Source: Siphonodentalium dalli
Lineage: Eukaryota; Mollusca; Scaphopoda; Gadilida; Siphonodentaliidae
Direction of reading: 5' to 3'
Length of the DNA stretch: 64,000 bases
Assembly: GCA_032622095.1 (NCBI GenBank)
Contig: CP136069.1
Span: forward strand, 101,830,278-101,894,277
Position 1 is the stretch's first letter; each line of letters begins with the position of its first letter. Positions 24,069 to 36,236 of this stretch are shown here, in pieces. The translations under genes and the position numbers were made by a program. The notes below the pieces were generated by a model. The model was not told the origin of the DNA and ran no database searches. It was given only the letters and a program-made list of their open reading frames with translations.

Positions 24069-27000
24069 AGTCCAGTGCATTTATGAGAAAAAATGCCAAA
24101 CCCGGAACTAATTGCAACAGAATTTTTTTTTGCTGGAATAATTACATATACCCTCCATAAACAACATACTAAAAATCGGCAAAAATCGGAAAAAGGGAAA
24201 TTGGTGAATTTCGTGAAATAAATTTGGGGAAATTTGGTCAAATCATCAATTTATGGATTTTCATGGATGTATATGAAAACAATCAAATTCACAAATCCTA
24301 CAAATAGCATGTGTATTGTGTCGACCTCAATTTCCTGAACCCAATACTGAAAACCAGTCCCAGATTCATTAAGTATTTTTCGAGTTGTGTGCCTTCAAAA
24401 ACGTGAGTTTACCTGATTTCAGCCCATTTTCGGGGCCTCAATTTCGCAGAATGAGCCAAAATGCCTTATTTATTGTTAATTATTAAAAAAACAGAGAAAA
24501 TTGAAGGGCTTTTTCAGTGTTATAGTAATTTCCTCACAAGATTAAACACAAATGAAAGTGTCAATGACACTGTAGCTCAACTTGGAAAGGGAATAATTTA
24601 ATGTATTACAGTCAATGGAGCGATTAGGAATGTGGAAAGTTGAATGTCTAATACTAGTTTATAGACATGAAGAGAAAAGTAAAATCCAAGATGGCTGCTG
24701 GCGGCCATGTTTTCGGCCGAATGACCCCAAAATGATTGTATCCCATCTACATGTCATCGTTAACATCCATGACAAATTTTATGACGATCAGACTAAAGGT
24801 ACGACCTGTAGCCTATGCTAAAGAATTTAGTCATACAAAGAGTAAAATCCAATATTAACAACCATGACAAATTTCATGATGATCAGACGAACAGTACGAC
24901 CTGTGGCCCATGCTAATGGATTAAATTTTGAAATCCAAGATGGCCACAGGCGGCCATTTTTTTTTGTCCGAATGACCCCAAAATGACTCGTTCCCATTTA
25001 CATTCCAATTTCAACAGCCATGACAAATTTTATGATGATCAGACTAAATGTACGACCTGTAGCCCGTGCTAAAGGATTTAGTCATACAAAGAGTAAAATC
25101 CAAGATGGCTGCTGGCGACCATGTTTTTCTGCCGAATGACCCCAAAATTACTCGTTCCCATTTACATTCCAATTTCAACAGCCATGACAAATTTTATGAT
25201 GATCAGACTAAAGGTACGACCTGTAGCCCGTGCTAAAGGATTTAGTCATACAAAGAGTAAAATCAAAGATGGCTGCTGGCGGCCATGTTTTTCTGCCGAA
25301 TGACCCCAAAATGACTCGTTCCCATCTACATGTCATTATTAACATTCTTGACAAATTTTATGATGATCAGACTAAAAGTAGGACCTGTAGCCCGTGCTAA
25401 AGGATTTAGTCATACAAAGAGTAAAATCCAAGATGGCTGCTGGTGGCCATGTTTTTTGGCCGAATGACCCCAAAATTACTCGTTCCCATCTACATGTCAA
25501 TATTAACATCCATGACAAATTTGATGATGATCAGACTAAAGGTACGACCTGTAGCCCGTGCTAAAGAATTTAGTCATACAAAGAGTAAAATCCAAGAAGG
25601 CTGCTGGCCGCCATGTTTTTTGGCCGAATGACCCCAAAATTACTCGTTCCCATCTACATGTCAATATTAACATCCATGACAAATTTCATGATGATCAGAC
25701 GAACAGTACGACCTGCGGCCCGTGCTAATGGATTGAATTTTGAAATCCAAGATGGCCGCTGGCGGCCATTTTTTTTGTCCGAATGACCCCAAAATGACTC
25801 GTTCTCATCTACATTCCAATTTCAACAGCCATGACAAATTTTATGATGATCGGACTAAAGGTACGACCTGTAGCCCGTGCTAAAGGATTTAGTCATACAA
25901 AGAGTGAAATCAAAGATGCCTGCTGGCGGCCATGTTTTTTGGCCGAATGACCCCAAAATGACTCGTTCCCATCTACATGTAGTACATGTCATTATTAACA
26001 TTCTTGACAAATTTTATGATGATCAGACTAAAAGGACGACCTGTAGCCCGTGCTAAAGAATTTAGTCATACAAAGAGTAAAATCCAAGATGGCTGCTGGT
26101 GGCCATGTTTTTGGGCCGAATGACCCCAAAATTACTCGTTCCCATCTACATGTCAATATTAACATCCATGACAAATTTCATGACGATCAGACAAACAGTA
26201 CGCCCTGTAGCCCGTGCTAATGGATTGAATTTTGAAATGCAAGATGGCCACTGGCGGCCATGTTTTTTTACCGAATGACCCCAAAATTAATCATTCTGGT
26301 CTAAATGTTGATGTCAACAGCTATGACAAATTTCATAATGATCCGACCAAAGGTACGACCTGTAGACTGCATTGTTGACGCCTTACGTACACACGTACAC
26401 ACGGACGACGGACGACAAAGCCATGGCAATAGCTCAAACTTTACAAAGTAAAGTTGAGCTAAAAATGATTAATATGTGCATCTCTAATTAAGAAGAAGAT
26501 TATATTCTCAAACAAAACGGGTGTTCCATAGTATGGATTTAGCCAATTTTCCCTCTGACACTGAACTTGTGTGATGAAATGCAATATTTGAGGTCATGTA
26601 ACTCAATAATTTAATACCCATATGCCATGCTTTTCTAATAACCTTTTAAGCATGTTGGATTGAACAAATTGTAAAGGTAATAATAGAACATTATTTAAGA
26701 AAATCAACTTATGGCCCTTTGAATACTTAGCTTGTTTCCAAAGATGTCAGTTTGAGGCATTTTTGTCCATTCTAAAAGGTTTTGGGCCATAAACACAAAA
26801 CACAATGGGTGTTTTAATGTGTAAATTATTTGAACTTTCCTCCCACAACACTTTAGTGTTAAAAAATTAGCCTTACATTGGTTATGCCATAGTATGTCAC
26901 TTGATTTCTTTAATTTTTCAGGAAACTGACTCCAAATTTTAACGTTGGTATAGGGGTAGGAAAAATCACAAAATGTAATGTTATCACCAAATTACAGCCA

Positions 27001-28272
27001 TTTCAGACACAATGTTGTTTTCTTCCAATTTGTGTACATTCCTGTTGCATTATAAAACTGCTTAATACGTTATCGGACGTTGATTTAGAATTTTATGGCT
27101 ATGCTGTATAAAAACAATCCCAAAATGCCAATTTGACATTTCACTGCCAAATTTTGACAAAAAATATTACAGCTCTATCAATAAACATAAACAAAGGATA
27201 TATGAAATTATGTATGAAAAAACAATGTAAGCAGAAGCTGTTAATATAAAGTTTTATGCTTCAAGATGCATAATTTTGAAGTTTTTGTTGATATGCTTTC
27301 CCCTACCCCATTTTTCTGCCGTTCAAATTTGGAGCAAGTTTCCAAAATGATGAGTGAAACCCAGTGACATTCATTGGTATAACCATTGAAATGCTATTTT
27401 CTCAACAAAAAAATTATTTAAGAGGACAAATCAAATAATTTTACACAATAAACTTTCGTTAATTTTTCTAAATATACCTAAAAACCTTTGAAAATTGACA
27501 AAAACACCCCAAAATAGCATTTTCAGAAAAGAGGCTAGACTAAGAGTTCATAGGACCATAATTTTCTTTTCTTCACCAATGTATTTGGAAATTCCTTCAC
27601 AATTTGTTCAATCTAGTATTCTCAAAATGTTATGAGAAAAGCAGAGCATATGGATATTAATTTATTGAGTTACATGACCTCAAATATGGCATTTCATCAC
27701 ACGAGTTCTGTGTCAAGGCAAATTTGGCTAAGTCCATACAATGGAACACACATTTTGTTTGAGAATATTTTATTCTCCTTATTCATAGATGCACATATTA
27801 ATCATATTTTGTCTTTTATCTAGTGAGGAAATTACTAAAACAGTGAAAAAGTCATTAATTTTGCTCTAGTTTTTAAAATAATTAACCGTATAATACGGCA
27901 TTTGGCTCATTCTGCGAAATAAAGGCTCCGAAAACAGGTAAACACGCGTTTTTGAAGGCACACAACTAGAAAAATACTTAAGAAATCTGGGAATGGTTTC
28001 CAGTTCTGGATTCAGGAATATGTGGTCGACAAAACAGGCATGATATTTGTAGGACTTGTAAATTTGAATTTTTTATATACATTCATGAAAATCCATAAAT
28101 TGATGATTTGACCAAATTTTCCCAATTTTTTTTCACAAAATTCACTAATTTCCCTTTTTCCGATTTTTGCTGATTTTTAGTATGTTGTTTATGGAGGGTA
28201 TATGTACCAATTCCAGCAAAAAAAAAAATCTGTTGCAATTAGTTCTGGGTAAAACCATAAATGCACTGGACT
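24069..28272. mobile_element. Long-arm foldback (inverted-repeat) element
   Basis: The ends are AGTCCAGTGCATTTATG at both termini. The arms pair over about 1 kb each (left 24069-24550 plus 26465-26960; right 27300-28272), with roughly a fifth of positions differing. For example, TTCCAAAGATG-side blocks and CATTGGTTATGCCA recur inverted. About 300 bp of unpaired centre (26990-27280) remains. Flanks suggest a 4-5 bp duplication (ATAAT/ATAAC) but this is not certain. No protein is encoded, and the superfamily is unassigned. Confidence 0.78.
24551..26464 (+). mobile_element. HINE subfamily A, copy 1 (about 10 units of 170 bp)
   Basis: The 5' end is AATGAAAGTGTCAATGACAC, with palindrome GTGTCAATGACAC at 24558-24570, then AGCTCAACTT at 24574-24583. 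Core units carry AAGATGGCTGCTGGCGGCCA, GAATGACCCCAAAA, ACTCGTTCCCATCTACATGT and CGACCTGTAGCCCGTGC. The tail has CACACGGACGACGGACGAC and a 3' hairpin at 26431-26460 ending AAGTTGAGCTAAAA. It interrupts the left arm of the foldback element. The right arm shows the uninterrupted sequence (AGACAAAATATGATTAATAT, read inverted). Confidence 0.9.
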
Positions 28273-29365
28273 ATAACAATTATAATGACCTCAGACCATC
28301 TGAAGATATAACTCTGCAGCACAGATGTCCATGTCTACTGTTAATATCATGTGATGTTTATTGTTGAATCTTTATTTTAAATTAGATACCATAGCCTTCT
28401 TTATCAGATTATTTGCACATTGGCATAAGAGACATCAGAAAATAATATAGCCTTATCAATAGCTAAGTAGTCCAAAGGCATGGGATGGAATTGATGAATT
28501 GGATTTAATGTTGCTCCAAACAGATTTACCAGTACATAACAAAAGATTTTGGACCGATTTAATCAAATTTGGTGTGGTGATTCGGAGTACTTACCCTTGG
28601 CAGAGTTATAATGGTGTTAGTTTTTCAATTTTTTTTAACCTAAAAAAATAATTGTTTTTAATTAGTTAAAAAAATTAAAAGGACACATTGGGAACCTTTT
28701 TATCAACTTGTATCATAATCATCAATATCTAAATGAAAACAAATGAAAGAGTCAATGACATTTTTTTTATTATTATTATAAAAGTTAAAAATATTTTTTT
28801 TTTTTAATTTAAAATTTCAATTTTTTTTTCTCGAAAAATGGTCATAACTCCTTTAAAATAAATCGGATCAAACCCATATTCGAACTCGATCAGTATTTTG
28901 GGCTGTGAAACTCACATACCAAATTTGGTTCCAATCAGATAACAAATGTTTGAGTTATGGCAGAATGTGTGAATTCTAAGTCGAAAAAGGGCCATAACTC
29001 TCGGATCTCTAACAAAATCTCGGATCAAACCCAAATTCGAACTCGATCTGTATTTTGGGCTGAGAAGCCAATATACAAAATTTGGTTCCGATCGGATAGA
29101 AAATGTTTGAGTTATCGCATTACTCATGAAGTGTCTACAGACGGACAGACGGACTGACAGACGGCTCGACAGACGGACGGACGAACGACGAGTAGTCAAT
29201 CCAGGCAACGACACTATGTTTACCATACTATGGTAGGGGTAAACATAAAAACCACTGTCTTATTATTCTATGATGGAAACTTCTTGGTGAAAGTTGTCAA
29301 TTCAAATTGTTTGTGACCTCTATCACGATGGAATTAACCTTTTGAGTTGTAAGGAAGTATTATAC

Positions 29366-29512
29366 CTCTCCTGGTTTGTTGTAAATGTAGCAGTTTGTAA
29401 ACATCGTGTTGAAATCCTGGATACATTCTTTAGCTGAGTAGTAAGAATTATTCTCTAATTTTCTCTTTATTGAACCAAGATCCATAGGATGCTTAATAAT
29501 TTTAAAGTAATC
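29366..29512 (-). CDS. BRD2/3/4: BET protein exon: middle of bromodomain 1 (ZA loop to acetyl-lysine-binding Asn)
   Basis: The acceptor is TTTCCAG before 29512, and the donor GAG|GTATAA follows 29366. The exon is 147 bp, 49 codons, phase 0 at both ends. It begins [19 protein letters not shown] and contains the [20 protein letters not shown] block. The conserved Tyr after the Asp (equivalent to BRD4 Tyr97) and the Asn of CYIYN (equivalent to BRD4 Asn140, which hydrogen-bonds the acetyl-lysine) are both present, so ligand binding should be intact. One common Tyr in the DYY motif is Phe here. No stop or frameshift is seen. The flanking introns are filled with HINE elements. Confidence 0.96.
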
Positions 29513-30045
29513 CTGGAAATTACAATAGAACTCATGTTAGTAATCATACAATGGCTGCAGTGTATTTCACATGGAGTTATCAGATAACAAATAAAGCAAC
29601 ATTTAGTGATCTTACTGTCAATGCATCACTCCTGTCCAGCTGAAAATCCCTTACTGTACGGTGCCGTGTTTTAACTCATGCCTGCTATTAATGCTCAGCC
29701 CCGACTATTTGAATAATATTTTTTCGAAAGGGCTTATCTTCATTTGGACACACCCCAAATTTTCAGACATTGGAAAACGATAAGTAAATGTGCCTTGTCT
29801 GCTGACGATGTAATAGATCACTCCTTGCACCGGACCTACAGGTGCGTTGCGGTGGCCTGTGTATAGCAGCTCACCGGCGGGAAAACAGTTTTCATAATCG
29901 CTCCCAGTTAAGATGTAAATTTCACTCAAACAGACAAGCAAGTTGGGTTGGCATTAACGGTGTGTGAGAGGGCGATAATTTGTTTATATGTACACCGATT
30001 AGCTTGGAATTTGAATATAGAAGACTGTTGGCGAATGTGAAAATA
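29513..30045. other. Intron sequence 5' (minus strand) of the bromodomain exon, nothing recognised
   Basis: It contains a minus-strand open frame at 29941-29705 (78 codons) with no recognisable domain. No conserved exon signature was found. Confidence 0.4.
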
Positions 30046-30837
30046 AACAAGACAGTCAATGACTGGGTCGCTCACCAGACTGTTTAAAGATTGAGAAGAC
30101 TGGGACTCTGATGACTACCGGTACAACAGTCAGTACTTGACAAGTAGTTCTAAACATGGACATAGCTGAATGTTCTCAGATGAGCAGGGCTCTTCAGTCT
30201 TCACCTTGAACTTTCTAATTGCACACCACTGACAAATCTCCAATCTCTTACCTTTTAAATAAGACAACCATACCACACTACTAAGTTCACAAAAATCCTT
30301 TTGCACATCCCTCTTAGGTTGAATTTTACAACTGGTACCAGTACTTCAAGCTCTCAAACTTTAGAAAATTACCAATCTAACACCCCCGTCAAGTTAAAAT
30401 TTGTGGCCAATTCTGTCCGACAGTTTAACCTGAAGTAGGAACATATGGACTTGATTTAAAAACATACATGTTGGAAAATCAAACCAAACTATGATAACAA
30501 TTCTGCTCTAACCTATTTTTGGTGTGAAAATCTAATCTACAACTAATGTTGTATCAGGCATAAAATTTTCAACTGTTTAACTTTTGATTAGAGTAGGTGA
30601 TCAAAACTCCACCCCCTCTACACTCCCTCCCCATTGCCTCAAACATTGCCCGCATCAGGCTGCCGAGAAATCAATATTACACCAGTACCAAACAGCATAG
30701 ATGAGAGTAGAGTAAATCTCTTATCTCTGCCCCTATTAGAACAAATGTGAATCCCCATCTATGAGATCCATTCATCTAGTAATATTATCAATATTCAATA
30801 TCCCCCCAAAATTTCTTTGAAAAATCAGGGTATGATT
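30046..30837 (+). mobile_element. HINE subfamily G, copy 2, 3'-truncated by a hAT end
   Basis: It starts AACAAGACAGTCAATGACTG and GCTCACC follows. It is homologous to 8042-8826 and 41924-43700. The copy stops at about 30837, where a different element (hAT left end) begins, and no 3' hairpin is present. Confidence 0.75.
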
Positions 30838-31015
30838 TCGAGATAGAGCCGATTATCGGAAACGACTATCAGAATCGGATGACAATTGGTACTTGGGTTT
30901 CAACGTCGGCATTACCGATTATCTCAATAATAATCAGGTACTAGTTTTTCTTCAATAAACTGTGTTAAATATGACGATGCTTTGTTGAATAAATGACCAG
31001 TAAACAAGGGGAAAG
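30838..31015. mobile_element. hAT left-end fragment, related to the element at 51846-53253
   Basis: About 175 bp (GCCGATTATCGGAAACGACT ... AAATGACCAGTAAACAA) align with 51855-52030. The TIR itself is degraded, and no matching right end is seen. It is a solo fragment. Confidence 0.7.
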
Positions 31016-31726
31016 TGTAAACAGAAGAACCATACATAACAGTTAAAGATAAACTATTTTAAAAATTTCGTAAAATATGATTGATAATGATTGGATATAA
31101 CATACTTTAATGCATAATTATGAGATAACTAGAGGTCACCAGGGATATGAGATTGAAGATATTAGATTTATTACATTGGATAGCATACTGTATGTCTATG
31201 GAATGGGTGGGTTAATTTTGTTAATATTTTAAAGCAATTAAACCAAATGACCCTCTCTGTACAGGTTAGGGGAGTGTTAACAGTTATCATAAACTATGAC
31301 TTGAAATATAATATAATCAATGACAAATATTTGAGTTATTAAATGAGATAGCAAGTGGTTGATCTTAATCACACTAATGAACTGATCAAAATAGTCTATA
31401 AATGCATGTACATGTATATGGATTTAGAAGCCCACACAATAAGTCAGTCTCAAGAATACAAGCAACATAATTATTATCCTGCACCCCAAATGCAATAGAG
31501 GGAATGTCAAAATAAGACATTTCCTCTGATGTTTTTAGAAATCCTTACTGAACCTGGCTCAAAGTGAAAGATATAATTTAATATCTGCCTATCAGATATC
31601 ATGTGTCTATGGAATGGGTTAATATTAATCCCAAAATCCAGGCAAGACCAGAGAGCTATGTTGGAGTTGATAAAATCCTGAGAAGTCACTGTCCACACAC
31701 TATGGAAATGCAATAAACAGATAGTG
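31016..31726. other. AT-rich stretch, mostly unrecognised
   Basis: No exon was seen. The sequence immediately left of the hAT insertion continues to its right (33141 on) into a HINE-B array, so part of this stretch may be HINE 5' sequence. Confidence 0.35.
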
Positions 31727-31734
31727 CAGCAGTG

Positions 31735-33132
31735 TAGGGCCCTGCTATTCGGGCATTATTAATTCGATTCGATTTTCGATTCGATTTGGATACATAATCG
31801 CGATTCGATTCGATTCAGCAAACGTAGACCATTAGATCGGACATTGGGCGAAAAATCAAGGTAAAAATTGTCAACGAGGTCCGCATAACTGATCTGATTC
31901 GTATGTGAATGTCCCGACGTCTGTTCTTGACGAAATACAGACGCAATTTGTAATCGGATAGGCTATTTGAATAATTTAGATAACTTGAACTATCGGATTC
32001 GTGCACAAACGGCGAATCCAATCTCGCCAGGAAGACGTTTGTCTTGTATGTGAGAGAAAACCTCGATTTCAAATACGCATGCGCAGATGCGCTATTCGAT
32101 TTTACACTAACAGTCACAATGATCTGTTCCTCGCGAAATCGTCGATGGATTTGAATTCCGGAATAATGATTATCACTCATTATCAGAACATTGCATTAGC
32201 AATGATAAAATTGGTATATTGATAAAATGCACGTGAGAGGCCATCATATTGCGGTGTTTGTCTTACTCGTCCAGTCACACACGGCCCACCCTGATATTAG
32301 ACTATTAGTGGATTTAAATAAATTATATACTAAGTACATGTTTAGTTATTAACAAAAGACATAACTCATCAGATATTTGATGATTCAAATGAAAATATAA
32401 ATTGTCACAATAACTTCATTCTTCTTCCGATGCATGCAAACTAACACTATGGCTATATATACGCTATATATAGTGAAGGTTGTTCCCTAATTTCCCGGGT
32501 TTCCCCACTAGCAGACGTAAATAGAACTGACGTCACGGCTGAGCTGATCTAAAATACGGACTGCTTACAAATGTAGAACCGCTGGGTAATTTACGGACTA
32601 AATTACGTCTATTATGTGCGCTGCATATTGTTAAGCTAAACTTTTGAATGGACATGCCTGTGCGTGCGTGTATAGAAAGAAGAAGATGGAATGAAGCATA
32701 CACATGTTTATATTTCCGCCATGTCGCGTATTTACTAGTACACCGCAAATGAAAAACGGATCCATTTAAAATTAATTTTCAGCTTCCGCCCATTTTAGCG
32801 GATTCCGTGTTGCGTTATCGCTATTCTGAGTTGACGTTCTCAGCGACGTGGACCGAATTGCAGTATGATGGTCCATGCATTTTGAAAGGGCAACATCGGA
32901 GTTTATTCAAATGTATCACGAGATGTTTTGAGAATTTGATGTGCTAAATGCTTTGGATTAGGCTACCGGTAAAACGATCGATCTGGGCCCGCTACTAGAA
33001 ACGCGCAGTGTACTTAAGATTCTTTGAGATAATCGAATCGAAAAACTGGTACTCAAAATCGAAAACGATTCGATTCAATTCAGAGGGATGAATCGAAAAT
33101 CGAATTTCGATTCGATGCATCGCAGGCCCCTA
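31735..33132. mobile_element. hAT element, non-autonomous, 1.4 kb
   Basis: An exact 8-bp target duplication CAGCAGTG lies at 31727-31734 and 33133-33140. The ends begin TAGGGCCCTGC (left) and TAGGGGCCTGC (read from right). Just inside both ends are runs of ATTCGATTCGATTTTCGATT-type repeats. The interior has a 121-codon minus-strand frame (32180-31815) that I do not recognise. No hAT dimerisation motif is present. Confidence 0.9.
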
Positions 33133-33140
33133 CAGCAGTG

Positions 33141-33798
33141 AGTATCAGATTTCATTACCAGGTATCAATAATAGAGATTATCTCTAGTCTCTCTTAGCTG
33201 CTACAGTTATATATTGTAAGCAAATATCAAATCTGTTCAATTCTTAGTTAAAAGGGGCCATAATTCTGGTATAAACAGGATCTGACCCATATTCAAACTC
33301 GATCTGTATTTTGAGTTGATAAACTCGCATACCAAATTTGGTTCTTATCAGTTGGAAAATGGTTGATTTATCAAAATATGCAGAAATTCTATATCAAAGG
33401 GCCATAACTCCTTTAAAAAATATCGGATCAATCCCATATTCGAACTCGATCTGTATTTTGGTCCGAGAAACTTGCATACCAAATTTGATTCTGATCAAAT
33501 AAATTTTTTTTGAGTTATGGTAGCATGCATGAATTCTAAGTCGAAAAAGGGCCATAACTCCGTAAAAAAAACTCTGATCGAACCAATATTCGAACTCGAT
33601 CTGTATTTGGTGCTGAGAAATTCATATACAAAATTTGGTTCCGATCAGATATAAAATGTTCGAGTTATCGCACCATGCGTAAAGTGTCTACAGACAGACA
33701 GACAGCCAGACAGACAGACGGACGGACTAACGACGAGTGGTCAATCCGGACAACGACACTATGTTTACCATACTATGGTATGGGTAAACATAAAAATG
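33141..33798 (+). mobile_element. HINE subfamily B, copy 4 (3' portion)
   Basis: Three or four core units (33250-33650) are followed by a CAGACAGACAGCCAGACAGA tract, GTGGTCAATCCGGACAACGA and a 3' hairpin near 33762-33792. The 5' end is not identified. The hAT element at 31735-33132 probably interrupts it. Confidence 0.75.
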
Positions 33799-33841
33799 TA
33801 TGCTAAAATGCCAAATGGTTCTTGAGAAGATGTTTTAAAAA

Positions 33842-35166
33842 TGAAAGTGTCAATAACACTGTAGCTCAACTTAGGTAGGGGAATAATTTAACGGTTGACA
33901 GTATATAGGAAAGGAAAGGTGCGAATTGCAATGTCTGACCTGTGTCAAAGGATTTAGTCATGCAAAGAGTAAAATCCAAAATGGCTGCTGGCGGCCATGT
34001 TATTTGGCCAATTGACCCCAAAGGACTCGTTCCCATCTACATGTCATTGTTAACATCCATGACAAATTTCATGAAGATCTGACCAAAGCTACGACCTGTA
34101 GCCCGCGCCCAAGGATTTAGTCATGCAAAGAGTAAAATCCAATATGGCTGCTGGCGGACATGTTTTTTAGCCAAACGACCCCAAAATGACTCGTTCCCAT
34201 CTACATGTTAATATTAACATCCATGATAAATATCATGATGATCAGACAAACAGTACGACCTGTAGCCCGTGCCAATGGATTGAATTTTTAAATCCAAGAT
34301 GGCTGCCAGCGGCCATGTTTTTTGGCCGTATGACCCCAAAATGACTCATTCCCATATACATGTCAATATCAATATTCATGACAAATTTCATAAAGGTCAG
34401 ACGACCTGTAACCCGCGCCAAAGGATTTAGTCATTGAAAGAGTAAAATCCAAGATGGCTGCTGGCGGCCATGTTTTTTGGCCGAACGACCCCAAAATCAC
34501 TCGTTCCCATCTACATGTCATTGTTAACATCCATGACAAATTTCATGAAGTTCTGACCAAAGCTACAACCTGTAGCCCGCGCCAAAGAATTTAGTCATGC
34601 AAAGAGTAAAATCCAAGATGGCTGCTGTCGGCCAGGTTTTTTGGCTGAACGACCCCAAAATAACTCGTTCCCATCTACATGTCATTGTTAACATCCATCA
34701 CAAATTTCATGAAGTTCCGACCAAAGCTACGACCTGTAGCCCGCACCAAAGAATTTAGTCATGCAAAGAGTAAAATCCAAGATGGCTGCTGGCGGTCATG
34801 TTTTTTGGCCGAACGACCCCAAAATCACTCGTTCCCATCTACATGTCAATATTAACATCCATGACAAATTTCATGATGATCAGACGAACAGTACAACCTG
34901 TAGCCCGCGCCAATGGATTGAATTTTGAAATCCAAGATGGCGGCCATGTTTTTTGGCCGAATGACCCCAAAATGACTCGTTCCCATCTACATGTCAATGT
35001 CAACATTCATGACAAATTTCATAAAGATCAGACCAAAGGTACGACCTGTAGCCCGCGCCAAAGGAAATTGTTGACGGACACACGCACACACAGACACACG
35101 CACACACGGACGACGGACGCCAAACCATGGCAATAGTTCAAACTTACAAAGTAAGTTGAGCTAAAA
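33842..35166 (+). mobile_element. HINE subfamily A, copy 2 (about 7 units)
   Basis: The 5' end is ATGAAAGTGTCAATAACACT, then AGCTCAACTT. The core units resemble copy 1 but use CGCGCC in place of CGTGCT. A CACACGCACACACAGACACA-type tail and a 3' hairpin ending AAGTTGAGCTAAAA close it. Confidence 0.88.
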
Positions 35167-35515
35167 AGGGGGTCATAACTCCTTTAAAATAAATCGGACA
35201 AACCCATATTCGAATTTGATCTGTATTTTGGGCGGACAATCTCACATACCAAATTTGTTGTCAATCAGATAAAAAATTTGTGAGTTATGGCAGCATGCGT
35301 GAATTCTAAGTAAAAAAAGGGGCAATAACTCTGGGGAAAAAAACTCCGATCAGACCCATATTCAAACTCGAACTGTATTTTGGGCTGAGAAACCTATATA
35401 CAAAATTTGGTTCCAATCAAATAGAAAATGTTAAGAGTTATCACATTATGCCTAAATTGTCTACGGACGGACAGACAGTATGTGTACCATACTATGGTGT
35501 AGGTACACATAAAAA
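35167..35515 (+). mobile_element. HINE subfamily B, copy 5 (3' portion)
   Basis: Two core units (GGTCATAACTCC, CATATTCGAATTTGATCTGT), a short GACGGACAGACAG tract and a 3' hairpin GTGTACCATAC..GGTACAC. The hairpin differs from other copies (TGTGTACC instead of TGTTTACC) with compensating change on the other arm, so pairing is kept. Confidence 0.7.
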
Positions 35516-35892
35516 GTTTTATCTCATGCAGAGTACAAGAACAATATATCAAACCTGGTGTGCCCCTTTAATATTTCTATTCACATTTGTAATCAATTGA
35601 AATCAATGTCAAAAAAGCTTTCCATTAATATATAAATAAAACAAACTAGAAAGTTCTAAAAGTGTTATGAACAATTATTTTGTTCTCATCTATAGACTGA
35701 TACAGAGCTCTCAAGTTTTTAAAAATTTGAAAACCAAAGTTGTCTTCCTGTGCAACCAACAAAATTCCAACAAATCTACTAAACACAATCACATTATTAA
35801 CCTCCAATAGTAATGCTATTTAAACAATAAAACCAGATTATGCCTTTAACTTAAAGATGTAATTTAAATAACCATGCATATAAAATATAATA
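35516..35892. other. AT-rich intronic stretch, nothing recognised
   Basis: No exon, RNA gene or repeat end was found. Confidence 0.4.
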
Positions 35893-35900
35893 GCATAAAC

Positions 35901-36021
35901 AGCCCTCATAATTGGCTACGGCAGTCGGCAATGCCGAAGCCATTTGCTGAAGCAAACTGGGCCACGGTAAAGGGTTGCCCTAGCAGATTGCCGAAGCCAA
36001 ACAATCTGAATTAAAAGGGCT
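35901..36021. mobile_element. Small hAT-like MITE (AGCCCT family), copy 2
   Basis: The ends are AGCCCT...AGGGCT, with an exact 8-bp duplication GCATAAAC at 35893-35900 and 36022-36029. The 121-bp body is built from palindromic GGCAATGCCGAAGCC-type blocks. This copy fixes the family boundaries and the 8-bp target size. Confidence 0.9.
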
Positions 36022-36236
36022 GCATAAACATTCCATCAATGATATCTCATCATATGGCCAAAGCATCTGGTAGCAGTTAATTAAACTCAATGCAAGAGAG
36101 TCAGTGTAACTGGATACTATCGCTGTTGCTCTATGTGATAAGACAACTTCATGGCTTTGTAAACCTGATTTATGAGATTCTACCTGGAAAATGCAAACTG
36201 TATCTTTGATATATTTTAGAGATGAATAAAATAATA
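36022..36236. other. Short unassigned stretch between MITE and HINE array
   Basis: No feature was recognised. Confidence 0.4.

Larger units (their letters stand above)
23618..29250 (+). mobile_element. HINE subfamily B, copy 3, hosting a foldback element
   Basis: The 5' end AACGAGAGGCCGATCACGAT begins at 23618, and the palindrome is at 23626-23641. The 5' region runs to about 24068 and resumes at 28273 (TATAATGACC, as at 21330). The core units are at 28830-29110, the GACGGACAGACGGACTGACA tract at 29138-29190, and the 3' hairpin at 29216-29246. The 3' end lies only 116 bp from the BET exon at 29366. Confidence 0.82.

Noticed and set aside
31815-32180. 121-codon minus-strand frame inside a hAT element
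   Set aside because: No transposase or other domain is recognisable, and nothing indicates splicing to the BET gene; left as an unassigned frame in the element.
34798-35136. 112-codon plus-strand open frame with similar frames at 24615, 25121, 25443 and 36299
   Set aside because: These are read-throughs of HINE-A tandem units; the repeated protein-like phrases follow from the DNA repeat, with no start context, domain or splice evidence.
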